A program made the translations under genes and the position numbers. Shown piece after piece: positions 24,900 through 32,787 of a stretch of DNA of 64,000 nucleotides. The DNA is from Paraburkholderia humisilvae (GTDB lineage: Bacteria; Pseudomonadota; Gammaproteobacteria; Burkholderiales; Burkholderiaceae), in the NCBI RefSeq assembly GCF_902859855.1, contig NZ_CADIKH010000004.1, positions 1 through 64,000 on the forward strand. Direction: 5' to 3'. Numbering within the stretch: position 1 is the first letter of the stretch; the number at the start of each line of letters is the position of its first letter. The notes beneath the pieces are model-generated. The model saw nothing but the letters and a program-made list of their open reading frames with translations. It had not been told where the DNA came from and searched no databases.

Positions 24900-26608
24900 A
24901 TCCCGTCTCCACGGCGCACCACCAAGCGTACAAAGGAGTTGACCGTCGTATACAGCGCGAAGAAGCGCGCCAGCACCGCCCCCATCAGCAACGGCGAACC
25001 GCCCGCAAATGCGTCCGCATCGAACTCGAGCGCGATCTCGGTGCCACGGCAGTAGCCACGCCACGCTTCGGTGCCGACGTGCGCGGTCGCGCTGCGCGTG
25101 TCGACGCTTTTTACGCCGCGTATCTGATCCTGTTCGCGCGCGCTATCGGATGCGAACAGCCGCAGCAGTTCCTGCAGCTGCGCACGGCCTGTCGCGCCGC
25201 TCGCCAGCGACTGATGGTTCAGCGTGAGCAGCGACACGAGGCGCCATAAGGTTTCGCTGTGCAGCGGCGGATTACGTGCGGCGCTCGGCTCGTACAGGCA
25301 GCGCACATGCACGTTCTGCGACACCTTTTCGACCAGCAGTCGCGCGCCGGCCGGCACATGTTCGGCGAGCCGCCGGTTCGTGCACAGCACGTTCGCGTAG
25401 ATGACAGGCAGCGTCGTCGTGCTCGCCGTCGCGTTGTCCGCGTCGATGAAGCTGACGAACATATCGGTGCCCGCCATGTTGCCGCGCAGCGTGTGCTCCC
25501 GGCGCGCGGACCAGTACACCTTGTCGCCGTGCTGCGCCGACGCGAAGCTCGGAATCGCGCGCGTATGCCGCTGGTTCGGGTCCGACACGACCATCGACGT
25601 CACCGAATGAATTTCGGTGATGGCCTCGCGCTGCCGGTCCGCGACCAGCCGGTATTCGAACTGGCGGTGATCGATCGCGATCGGCTCGCTGGTCTGCGCG
25701 AACAGATTGACGATCGGCGTCGCGCCCAGCCGGAAATGCTGTGCGTTAAGCGTCGCGAGCCCGTGCGGCGCATGCCGCAGGTGCAGCGCGATCTCGCAGC
25801 AGCGGGCGCTCCCCATGCGGCCGCGCAGACCGTGCAGGTCGAAGAAATGGAACTTGCGCGGAAACGCGAAATACTCCTGCATCAGCCCGTAGGCCGGCTG
25901 CGCGTGCGCCGGCTGCGGCAGCACGCTGTCTTCGCGCGCATACCCGACTTCGCGCCACGAGCCGGCCGGCAGCAGCGACGGCCGGCCGCCTTCGGGCTGC
26001 ACCGACACATCGGACACGCCCGCCGTCAGCAACTCGTAAAGCGGCATCGTCACCATCCAGTCGCCATGCAAATGAATGCGTAGGCTCGCCAGTTCCAGTT
26101 CGGCGAAATCGACCTGCGCGTCGCATTCCAGCGTGAGCCTCAGCGTCGCGTCGTCGGCAAAACGCGCGTGCACGATTTTCAGCGGCCACAGTACGGTGTC
26201 CCAAGCGGTGCGGAAGCGGCACACGTCGCCGGTTTCGGTGCGCGCCTGCAAGCCCGTGTGGCGCGGCACACGAAAGCCCGCGGTCACCTTGCCCTGCTCC
26301 GGATCGAGATCGAATTGCGCAATCGTCATCGACGGCAGCGGCTGCGCAAGCGATGGGCACGCCCCTTCGAGCAGCGACGCCGCGATCTGCGGAAACGCCT
26401 GGTCGAGGTCGCGATGCACCCGCGCGGCGAGAAACGCGGTCGCCTCGATCAGCCGCTCGGTATGCGGATCGAGCGATTCGTTGCCGTGCAGCGCCAGGCG
26501 CGCCGCAACCTTCGGGTAGCGGCGCGCGAAATCGGCGCCCTGCGTGCGCAGGTACGCGAGTTCATGCTTGTAGTACTGCAGGATGTCGTCCGGCACGACG
26601 TCAGCCAT
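24854..26608 (-). CDS. tssF: T6SS baseplate protein TssF (VasA/ImpG)
   Basis: A 584-residue TssF/ImpG protein with the canonical beginning ILQYYKHELAYLRTQGADFARRYPKVAARL and RVHRDLDQAFPQIAASLLE. It forms the baseplate wedge with TssG and TssE around the VgrG hub. The start at 26608 (MADVVPDD) overlaps the tssE stop by 8 bp. The frame continues upstream to 26740 but only with shadow sequence from tssE. The C-terminus includes the conserved VTAFVRLVLR-like NSFVRLVVRR. Confidence 0.94.
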   Translation of the reverse strand: MADVVPDDILQYYKHELAYLRTQGADFARRYPKVAARLALHGNESLDPHTERLIEATAFLAARVHRDLDQAFPQIAASLLEGACPSLAQPLPSMTIAQFDLDPEQGKVTAGFRVPRHTGLQARTETGDVCRFRTAWDTVLWPLKIVHARFADDATLRLTLECDAQVDFAELELASLRIHLHGDWMVTMPLYELLTAGVSDVSVQPEGGRPSLLPAGSWREVGYAREDSVLPQPAHAQPAYGLMQEYFAFPRKFHFFDLHGLRGRMGSARCCEIALHLRHAPHGLATLNAQHFRLGATPIVNLFAQTSEPIAIDHRQFEYRLVADRQREAITEIHSVTSMVVSDPNQRHTRAIPSFASAQHGDKVYWSARREHTLRGNMAGTDMFVSFIDADNATASTTTLPVIYANVLCTNRRLAEHVPAGARLLVEKVSQNVHVRCLYEPSAARNPPLHSETLWRLVSLLTLNHQSLASGATGRAQLQELLRLFASDSAREQDQIRGVKSVDTRSATAHVGTEAWRGYCRGTEIALEFDADAFAGGSPLLMGAVLARFFALYTTVNSFVRLVVRRGDGIWKQWEPMTGCQPLL

Positions 26609-27065
26609 GAGCCTCCCAGCGGGCATCGGCGGCGCCGGCCGCGGCGCGCGCGAGTTCGAAGGCGACGTGATGCACCGCGGTGCCGGCACGCATCTCACCG
26701 CGGATCGCCAAACGCGGCGCGCCCGTGCCGCCCGCACCACCCGTGCCGGTAAAGCCGACCGAGACCTTCGTCAGCCGCGGCTCGAACAGCGCGATGGCCC
26801 GCGCGACCGCGGCCGCGATCGCGTCGCGGTCCGCGCCCGATTGCAACGAATGGTCGGTGAAGTCCGGCACGCCATAGTCGAGCACCGTGCCTTCGCGTTG
26901 CGCAAACAGATCGAACGTAAGCCGTGAGCGCGTATTGAGCAGCCGCGCCAGATCCCGCTCAATCGATGCGCGCAGCGCATCGGCCAGCGGCCGTCGCGCG
27001 TCGGCATCGGCATCGGCAACGCGGTCGAACAGCGACATCGATGAACCGCTGGCGAGGGCTGACAT
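26601..27065 (-). CDS. tssE: T6SS baseplate protein TssE (gp25-like)
   Basis: A 154-residue gp25/TssE protein: SLFDRV start, SIERDLARLLNTRSR (the conserved Glu-Arg helix of gp25), then YGVPDFTDHSL and the C-terminal domain. TssE resembles the phage T4 gp25 wedge protein and starts sheath polymerisation. The frame begins MSALASGSSMSLFDRV; the second ATG at 27038 is a possible alternative. It lies between hcp (59 bp) and tssF (8-bp overlap). Confidence 0.92.
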   Translation of the reverse strand: MSALASGSSMSLFDRVADADADARRPLADALRASIERDLARLLNTRSRLTFDLFAQREGTVLDYGVPDFTDHSLQSGADRDAIAAAVARAIALFEPRLTKVSVGFTGTGGAGGTGAPRLAIRGEMRAGTAVHHVAFELARAAAGAADARWEAHG

Positions 27066-27124
27066 CGGCTTTCACTCCCGGCATGACAACGCGGCGCGCA
27101 CGGCGCTGACGCGGCTTGCGCCGC

Positions 27125-27619
27125 TTAGCTCTTAGCCGGCGCGGCGTCGGTGTTGGTCGACAGGTCCCAACCGAACGGCGCCGTGCCCTTCTTCGACGAG
27201 TCGGTGTTCTGCTGCGTGTATTCGGCGGTGATCTTCGTGAAGTTCAGCGTGAAGCTGTCCGACATGCCGCCACCGCCGCCGCCCGTCGAGATGGTCGACA
27301 CCATCGCGTTGCTGAGCACATATTTCATGTGCAGCATGAACGCGCCGCCTTCGTTGCGGCCGATCAGCACGCTCGCGTCGCCGAGCTTCGTGCCGGCCGA
27401 GCACGCCGAGTACAGCGCAGGCGTGGACAGGTCGGTGGCCTTTGAAAAACTCATCTCCGAAATATTCACGCGGCCGAGCGTGCGTTCGGTGTTGGCCGGA
27501 TCGTTCGAGACCGGCAACTGCATGCTGATCGAAAACGAGTCGACGATGATCTTGTCCGAATGGTCTTTGAGCAACGAGTTGCCCTTGACGTCGGTCAGTT
27601 CGAGAAGAATGGTGTCCAT
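27125..27619 (-). CDS. hcp: T6SS tube protein Hcp (TssD)
   Basis: A 164-residue Hcp with IIVDSFSISMQLPV, RVNISEMSFSKATD and SDSFTLNFTKITAEYTQQ, all characteristic of the family. Hexamers stack into the inner tube that is expelled with the spike and can carry effectors. A short glycine run (about 112-118, in the loop STGGGGGGMSD) is a notable local feature. The gene lies between tssC (52 bp) and tssE (59 bp) with its own good ribosome site region. Confidence 0.95.
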   Translation of the reverse strand: MDTILLELTDVKGNSLLKDHSDKIIVDSFSISMQLPVSNDPANTERTLGRVNISEMSFSKATDLSTPALYSACSAGTKLGDASVLIGRNEGGAFMLHMKYVLSNAMVSTISTGGGGGGMSDSFTLNFTKITAEYTQQNTDSSKKGTAPFGWDLSTNTDAAPAKS

Positions 27620-27671
27620 GATGGGCTCGGTTCAGGTATCCAATGGGTGGCTCAGGGCCGCTCGACGTCGC

Positions 27672-29171
27672 TCAGGCCGCCGCGGCCGGCAACTCGGCGA
27701 CCAGACGGATCGACGCGGTCAGGTCCTCCATCTGGAAGTGCGGCTTCAGGAAGCAGGTCGCGCGGTACGAGCCTGGCTTGCCCGGCACTTCGGTCACGTC
27801 GACGCGGGCTTCGCCCAGCGGATAGCGCGCCTTCTGCACCTGCGACGCGGACGGATTGATCAGCACGTAGTCGGCAATCCAGTTGTTCAGGTAGTTTTCG
27901 ACGTCCGCGCGGGTCTGGAAGCTGCCGACCTTGTCGCGCATGATCACCTTCAGGTAGTGCGCGAAGCGCGACGCGGCGAGCACGTACGGCAGACGCGACG
28001 ACAGATGCGCGTTCGCGTTCGCGAGGTCCTTGTTGTAAAGCTTCGGCTTGTTGGTCGTCTGGCCGCCGAAGAAGGTGGCCATGTTCGAGCCCTTCGAGTT
28101 CAGCAGCGCGATAAAGCCGAGGTCGTTCAGTTCCTTCTCGCGGCGATCGGTGATCGTCACTTCGGTCGGGCATTTGAGCGCGATGTCGCCTTCGCCGGTC
28201 TTGTATGTATGCGCGACCATGCCGTTTACCCTGCCGCCGCCCTCCACGCCGCGAATCGCGGTCGACCAGCCGAAGTTGGCGAACGCGTCGGTTATGCGCA
28301 GGCCCATCTGATAGGCCGAGTTGGCCCACAGATATTTGCCGTGATCGGTGCCGTCGACGTCTTCCTCGAAGTTGAAGCTTTCGACCGGCTTGGTCTTCGT
28401 GCCATACGGCAGGCGCGCCGCGTACGACGGCAGCACCAGCGCGACGTAGCGCGAGTCCTCGGTCTCGCGGAAGCTGCGCCACGTGGTGAGCTCCGCGCTT
28501 TCGAAAATCTTTGAAAGATCGCGCGTCACGCCCAGTTCCGTAAACGATTTCAGATCGAACAGGCTCGGCGCCGCCGATGCGATGAACGGCGCGTGCGCGG
28601 CCGCCGCGACGCGCGAGATGCGCTCGAGCAGCGCGATGTCCTGCGGGTGCCGGCCGAACGTGTAGTCGCCGATCAGCAGCGAATACGGGTGGCCGCCGAA
28701 CGTGCCGTACTCTTCTTCGTAGACCTTCTTGAAGAGCACGCTCATATCGTGGTCGACCGCCGATTCGAGGTCCTTCAGCAGTTCCTTCTTCGCCACGTTG
28801 AGCAGGCGCAGCTTCAGGTTGCCGCTCGTCTCGGTGCCGAACACCATGTCGTGCAGACCGGTCCACGACGCTTCGAGCGCCTGGAACGCCGGATCGTGCA
28901 TGATCGCGTTGAGCTGGTCCGTCAGCATTGCGTCGATTTCGGCGACCCGCTCGTTGATCATCGCGACCACGCTCTTATCGGGGCTCGTGCGCATCCCTTC
29001 GTCGAGAATCTGCGACGCGAGCTGGCCGATCAGCTTCTTCGCGTAGCCGCTTTGCGACGGCTCGACCGCCATATTGCCTTCATGCACGATCTGATCGAGC
29101 AGGCTCAGTTCGCCTGCGACGCTTTCAGTCTGGGTTGCGGCTGACGTTCCGGCCGCCTGTTTGCTTGCCAT
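27672..29171 (-). CDS. tssC: T6SS sheath large subunit TssC (VipB)
   Basis: A 499-residue TssC/VipB with the family core (ASWTGLHDMVFGTETS, LLKDLESAVDHDMSVLFKKVYEEEYGTFGG, SLLIGDYTFGRHPQD). TssB/TssC form the contractile sheath. ATG 29171 is preferred since AAAGGTG lies 6 nt before it; GTG 29180 and ATG 29177 are in frame but too close to that site. The protein is at full family length. Confidence 0.95.
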   Translation of the reverse strand: MASKQAAGTSAATQTESVAGELSLLDQIVHEGNMAVEPSQSGYAKKLIGQLASQILDEGMRTSPDKSVVAMINERVAEIDAMLTDQLNAIMHDPAFQALEASWTGLHDMVFGTETSGNLKLRLLNVAKKELLKDLESAVDHDMSVLFKKVYEEEYGTFGGHPYSLLIGDYTFGRHPQDIALLERISRVAAAAHAPFIASAAPSLFDLKSFTELGVTRDLSKIFESAELTTWRSFRETEDSRYVALVLPSYAARLPYGTKTKPVESFNFEEDVDGTDHGKYLWANSAYQMGLRITDAFANFGWSTAIRGVEGGGRVNGMVAHTYKTGEGDIALKCPTEVTITDRREKELNDLGFIALLNSKGSNMATFFGGQTTNKPKLYNKDLANANAHLSSRLPYVLAASRFAHYLKVIMRDKVGSFQTRADVENYLNNWIADYVLINPSASQVQKARYPLGEARVDVTEVPGKPGSYRATCFLKPHFQMEDLTASIRLVAELPAAAA

Positions 29172-29240
29172 GTGCATCACCTTTGAATGGGGTTTGCGCC
29201 CGCGCTGTGCCCGGACACCGGTTGATTGACGACAGGTACG

Positions 29241-29819
29241 TTAAGCCGACGGGGTCTCGGCGCCCGCCTCTGGCGCGGCGCTCCCCGCGGCGGGCTCGCC
29301 AGCGGCGGTGCCGGCCGCGGCAGGCTCGCCGGCCTGGGCCAGGCTTTGCACCTTCTTCAGTTCTTCCGTGCTCTGGATGATCCGGTCGAGCATCGAGTCG
29401 AGTTCGTCGTTGCCGTCGAGCTTCGCGAGCAGGTCGCGCAATTGCTGACGCGCTTCGAGCAGCTTCGCAAGACGCGGCACCTGGTTCACGATGTTCTCGG
29501 GATGAAAGTCGGCGAACTCGCTGAAGTGCAGTTCGACCTTCAGGTTACCTTCGCCTTTCGCGGTGTCGGGCACCGACAGGTCCAGACGCGGGCGGATCTT
29601 GCCCATGATCTCGTCGAAGTTGTCGCGGTCGATCTCGACGAAGCGGCGTTCCTTGAGCTTCGGCAGCGGTTCGGCGGGCTGGCCCGACAGATCGGCAAGC
29701 AGGCCGACGACGAGCGGCAGTTCGCGCTTCTCGACGGCATCGCCGATTTCGACGTCATAGGTGATCTGGACACGCGGCGGGCGATTGCGCCCAATCCACT
29801 TTTGCAGGCTGTTGGACAT
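29241..29819 (-). CDS. tssB: T6SS sheath small subunit TssB (VipA)
   Basis: A 192-residue TssB/VipA: QKWIGRNRPPRVQITYDVEIGDA, ELPLVVGLLADLSGQP, KERRFVEIDRDNFDEIM. It pairs with TssC in the contractile sheath. After residue about 165 there is an Ala/Gly/Glu-rich tail longer than usual. It is the first gene of the operon; the start at 29819 is confirmed by the MSNSLQKWIGRNR beginning and a GGAG upstream. The promoter must lie in 29820-30430. Confidence 0.95.
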   Translation of the reverse strand: MSNSLQKWIGRNRPPRVQITYDVEIGDAVEKRELPLVVGLLADLSGQPAEPLPKLKERRFVEIDRDNFDEIMGKIRPRLDLSVPDTAKGEGNLKVELHFSEFADFHPENIVNQVPRLAKLLEARQQLRDLLAKLDGNDELDSMLDRIIQSTEELKKVQSLAQAGEPAAAGTAAGEPAAGSAAPEAGAETPSA

Positions 29820-30275
29820 GGAAGGATCTCCGGGAACCCCTGATACGTTTTGGAAAAAGCGCCCCCCTCGCACATCGCACGTGCGAGCGAGGACAGACGC
29901 AAGCCATCCGCAAAATGCAAGAAAGAATGTGTATGCGCTGCCCCGCTCGCGACCGCGGCAAGCGCGGCGAGCGCATCGAGGTCATGCGCGAATTTCAAAC
30001 GCTCCTATCGTCAAGCTACCCACCTGCTGTCAGGGCGGAGCGCCTCGCAATTGAAATGCGACATGTGAGGCCGCTTGTCGAGCGCTGGTAGCGTGATGCT
30101 TGCGCTCGCCCCCGCAATCCGTTGCGTGCCGATAAATTGCCCAGGTCGGGGCAGCGGCGATTCAGCAACGAATTGAATTGCTTCACGCTTCGCGCATATC
30201 GTGCGGAGCGCTGATATTCACGAGTGTTTCGAAGAATTTTGTCGGCATTTAATCGGAGTGCTGCGATAACGGCAA

Positions 30276-30291
30276 TACCTGGAATTAGGTA
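30276..30291. promoter_or_regulatory. NarL-type palindromic operator, site 1
   Basis: TACCTGGAATTAGGTA: TACCT and AGGTA arms around 6 nt, the 7-2-7 layout used by NarL-family dimers. Flanking A (30275) and T (30292) extend the symmetry by one base. Its centre is 65 bp from site 2. Confidence 0.6.
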
Positions 30292-30340
30292 TCCGTCAGC
30301 AGTGGCAGCAACGGCCCGCGCAGGGTTTTCGAACTCAGCC

Positions 30341-30356
30341 TACCTGTTTTCAGGTA
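30341..30356. promoter_or_regulatory. NarL-type palindromic operator, site 2
   Basis: TACCTGTTTTCAGGTA: arms TACCTG and CAGGTA are perfectly symmetric. The same TACCT-N6-AGGTA layout as site 1. It lies about 75 bp before the regulator start at 30431. Confidence 0.65.
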
Positions 30357-30430
30357 TTTTGGCGGACATGCATTTATGCCAGGCTCGCAAGCCCTCCTTA
30401 ATCGGCTGACTGCATGCAACGGGGCCACGC

Positions 30431-31159
30431 ATGCCGATGACTGATCCGACCATGACTCAACCATCATTCGAAACTCGCGAGCCGACGCTGCCGCGTCCGC
30501 TGCTCGTTGTGGAGGACGACCCGGCGATGCAGGTCAGGTTGCGCGGCATTCTCGCGACGCTCGGCTATGGCGACGACGCGTTGTGGTTCGCCGAAACACT
30601 CGCCGAGGCCGACGGGTTGCTCGGCAGCCAACGCTTCGCGATGGCGCTGGTCGATTGCGGGCTGCCGGACGGCAATGGCATCGACCTGATTCACAAGCTC
30701 TACGCTAAAGATCCCGCACTGCCGATTCTGGTAATCTCCGCGTGGCGTTCACCGCATACGATCCTCTCCGCGCTGCAAGCCGGCGCGACCGGCTATCTGC
30801 TCAAGGAGCGCGACGAGATCGAAATCACGCTGTCGATTCGCAGTGCGCTGCGTGGCGGCGCGCCGATCGACCCATTCATCGCGAAGCACATTCTTGCCCT
30901 GGCCGGTTCCGCCACATCCCTTTTGCGCGGCTCGGGAGACGCTACGCAGCACGCGATCCCGGCCGCTCCACTTAGCCGTCGAGAAATCGAGGTGCTTGGA
31001 CTGGTGGGCAAGGGGCTAACGAATCGGGAGATATCCGGGCTGTTGTCCTTGTCCAGGCTGACGGTCGAATGTCACATCAAAAATATCTACAAGAAGCTGG
31101 CGGTGAACTCGCGCACTCAGGCCATTTTCGAAGCGCGTACGCATGGCTTGTTGCCCTGA
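30431..31159 (+). CDS. NarL/LuxR-type response regulator next to the T6SS operon
   Basis: A 242-residue regulator: receiver domain (about 22-140) with VVEDD (26-30), phospho-acceptor Asp75 (ALVDCGLPD) and Lys125 (YLLKERD); GerE helix-turn-helix (about 175-238: LSRREIEVLGLVGKGLTNREISGLL). It should bind DNA as a dimer after phosphorylation by the kinase encoded next to it. Two palindromes with NarL-type geometry lie 75-155 bp upstream. The start at 30431 gives MPMTDPT; 30437 and 30452 are alternatives. Divergent from tssB; control of the T6SS is a reasonable inference but unproven. Confidence 0.88.
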   Translation: MPMTDPTMTQPSFETREPTLPRPLLVVEDDPAMQVRLRGILATLGYGDDALWFAETLAEADGLLGSQRFAMALVDCGLPDGNGIDLIHKLYAKDPALPILVISAWRSPHTILSALQAGATGYLLKERDEIEITLSIRSALRGGAPIDPFIAKHILALAGSATSLLRGSGDATQHAIPAAPLSRREIEVLGLVGKGLTNREISGLLSLSRLTVECHIKNIYKKLAVNSRTQAIFEARTHGLLP

Positions 31160-32733
31160 TCTGGGTCGTCGCGCTTTGCGGCGGTGTGGCATCGGCCGGT
31201 CAGGCCGCGCACGCGCCGCGCGTTGATGCCGCGCGCTCACCCGGGTGGCGCGTGCAGCAGGCGACAATGATGCGCACGTCCGCGCTCGCGGTGTATCGGA
31301 TCAGCGCTGCGCCGGAGTTTGTGCCGCGGGTTGTGTCTGATGTCGGGTCTGGCGTGGTGTTTCTCGTCATCGATGATCCAACCGCGTTGCCGGCGCGGGA
31401 AGAGTCGCTGCCTTCGTTGCGGCGTAATCTCCCACTTATTGGACTGACCGCGACCGGCGTGCTCGGATGTCTGTTCGCGCTCATCTGGCTGATGCGTCCG
31501 CAAGAGAGTGCTTACGGCTGGTTCAGCCTGACCGCGCTTGCCTGGTTTACCTATGTGTCGAACCAGCTTGCCACCGACCCGTGGCCATTCGCGACAATCG
31601 ACGCAAGCGCACGCTTCAATTCGGTCGCGCTGCTGATATGCAGCGCGTGCCTGGCCAGCTTTGTCGCTCGACTTTGCGGACGGCGGCGGCAGTTGCCCGA
31701 AACCGTATTGTGGGTCGCCGTCGCGACCGGCGTCGCTGCCATGACCGGCGCGCCGCACGCTTATCTCCACGAGATACGCGCGCTTCTCGCTGCCGCATCG
31801 GTGTGCGTTTCGGTCATCAGTTGTGCTTCGCTGATCTGCTTTGCGCTACGCAATCGCCACGGTGAGCTTGCGCTGCTCGCGTTGTGCATGACCGGTTGCG
31901 TCGTCGCCGGCGTGCACGATCTGTTCATCCCGGCGGCCGTTGCCAACGATGCGCTGCGCTATGCGGCACCCGCTTCCCAACTGCTGACGATCATGATGGC
32001 GATCCTGCTTGCGCGCCGCTTCGCAGCCGCGCTCGCGCGTGCCGACCGGTTCGACGCTGAACTCGCTTCGCGGGCCGAATACGCACAACGCGAGGCGACG
32101 CTGAGCGTGCGCGACCAGCACGCGGCGGACGTGACGCAGGCGCGCATCAACGAACGCGCGAGCCTTGCGCATGACCTGCACGATGGGCTTGGCGGGATGC
32201 TGGTCAGCCATATTGCCGCACTCGAACAGACGCCGCACGCGATACCGGCCGAGCGGTTCCTTTCTCTGCTGAAAGCGCTGCGTGACGATCTGCGCATCAT
32301 TATCGAGTCCGCGACGCGAGCGCAACCCGACGCCGAGCCAATCGACGAATGGATTGCCCCGCTGCGCCACCGGTTGGCGCAACTGCTCGAGCACCGGGGA
32401 ATCGACTGTTACTGGAAGATTCACAGCGTTGCGAACGCGCACATGCCGGCGTCGGTCGGCCTCGACGTGATGCGCGTGTTGCAGGAAGGGGTCACCAACG
32501 TGCTCAAACATAGCCGCGCGACGCGCGTCGATATCGCGTTGAGCATGGACGGGCGGATGCTCGATATCGTCATTGCCGACAATGGCATCGGCTTCGATAC
32601 AACGCATGCTGTCGCACCACAAGGCGTAGGGCTGCGAAGCATGCGCGCGCGCGTCGCACGGCACAGCGGAACCCTGACGTTGAGCGCGACCGGCAACGCG
32701 ACCGTGCTCAACGTGCAGATTCCGCTTGCCTGA
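31069..32733 (+). CDS. sensor histidine kinase (7TM sensor, HisKA_3 type)
   Basis: A 554-residue kinase. An N-terminal hydrophobic segment (about 25-48) and short periplasmic part end in a segment resembling 7TMR-DISM sensors, followed by about seven membrane helices (about 125-325). A coiled region leads to a HisKA_3 box with His368 (ERASLAHDLHDGLGG) and a HATPase domain (GVTNVLKHSR, IADNGIGF, GVGLRSMRARV). It pairs with the preceding NarL-type regulator. The ATG at 31069 lies 91 bp inside the regulator gene; no other start exists in frame before ATG 31264, which would remove the first helix. The long overlap is unusual. Confidence 0.83.
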   Translation: MSHQKYLQEAGGELAHSGHFRSAYAWLVALIWVVALCGGVASAGQAAHAPRVDAARSPGWRVQQATMMRTSALAVYRISAAPEFVPRVVSDVGSGVVFLVIDDPTALPAREESLPSLRRNLPLIGLTATGVLGCLFALIWLMRPQESAYGWFSLTALAWFTYVSNQLATDPWPFATIDASARFNSVALLICSACLASFVARLCGRRRQLPETVLWVAVATGVAAMTGAPHAYLHEIRALLAAASVCVSVISCASLICFALRNRHGELALLALCMTGCVVAGVHDLFIPAAVANDALRYAAPASQLLTIMMAILLARRFAAALARADRFDAELASRAEYAQREATLSVRDQHAADVTQARINERASLAHDLHDGLGGMLVSHIAALEQTPHAIPAERFLSLLKALRDDLRIIIESATRAQPDAEPIDEWIAPLRHRLAQLLEHRGIDCYWKIHSVANAHMPASVGLDVMRVLQEGVTNVLKHSRATRVDIALSMDGRMLDIVIADNGIGFDTTHAVAPQGVGLRSMRARVARHSGTLTLSATGNATVLNVQIPLA

Positions 32734-32787
32734 TCGCACACGCATGTTCCGCGGTGCGTGACCTTCAACGGCGCAAACGCTTATGAC

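Larger units (their letters stand above)
29820..30430. promoter_or_regulatory. divergent control region of the T6SS operon and the RR-HK pair
   Basis: About 610 bp with no supported gene. It separates tssB (minus) from the NarL-type regulator (plus). It contains two TACCT-N6-AGGTA palindromes (listed separately) in its right half and is relatively AT-rich from about 30190. I could not find a convincing sigma-54 (GG-N10-GC) box; sigma-70 boxes are not assigned. Confidence 0.6.

Noticed and set aside
29820..30430. Sigma-54 promoter for the T6SS operon
   Set aside because: No convincing GG-N10-GC element (TGGCAC-N5-TTGC) was found upstream of tssB, and no sigma-54 activator gene lies nearby.
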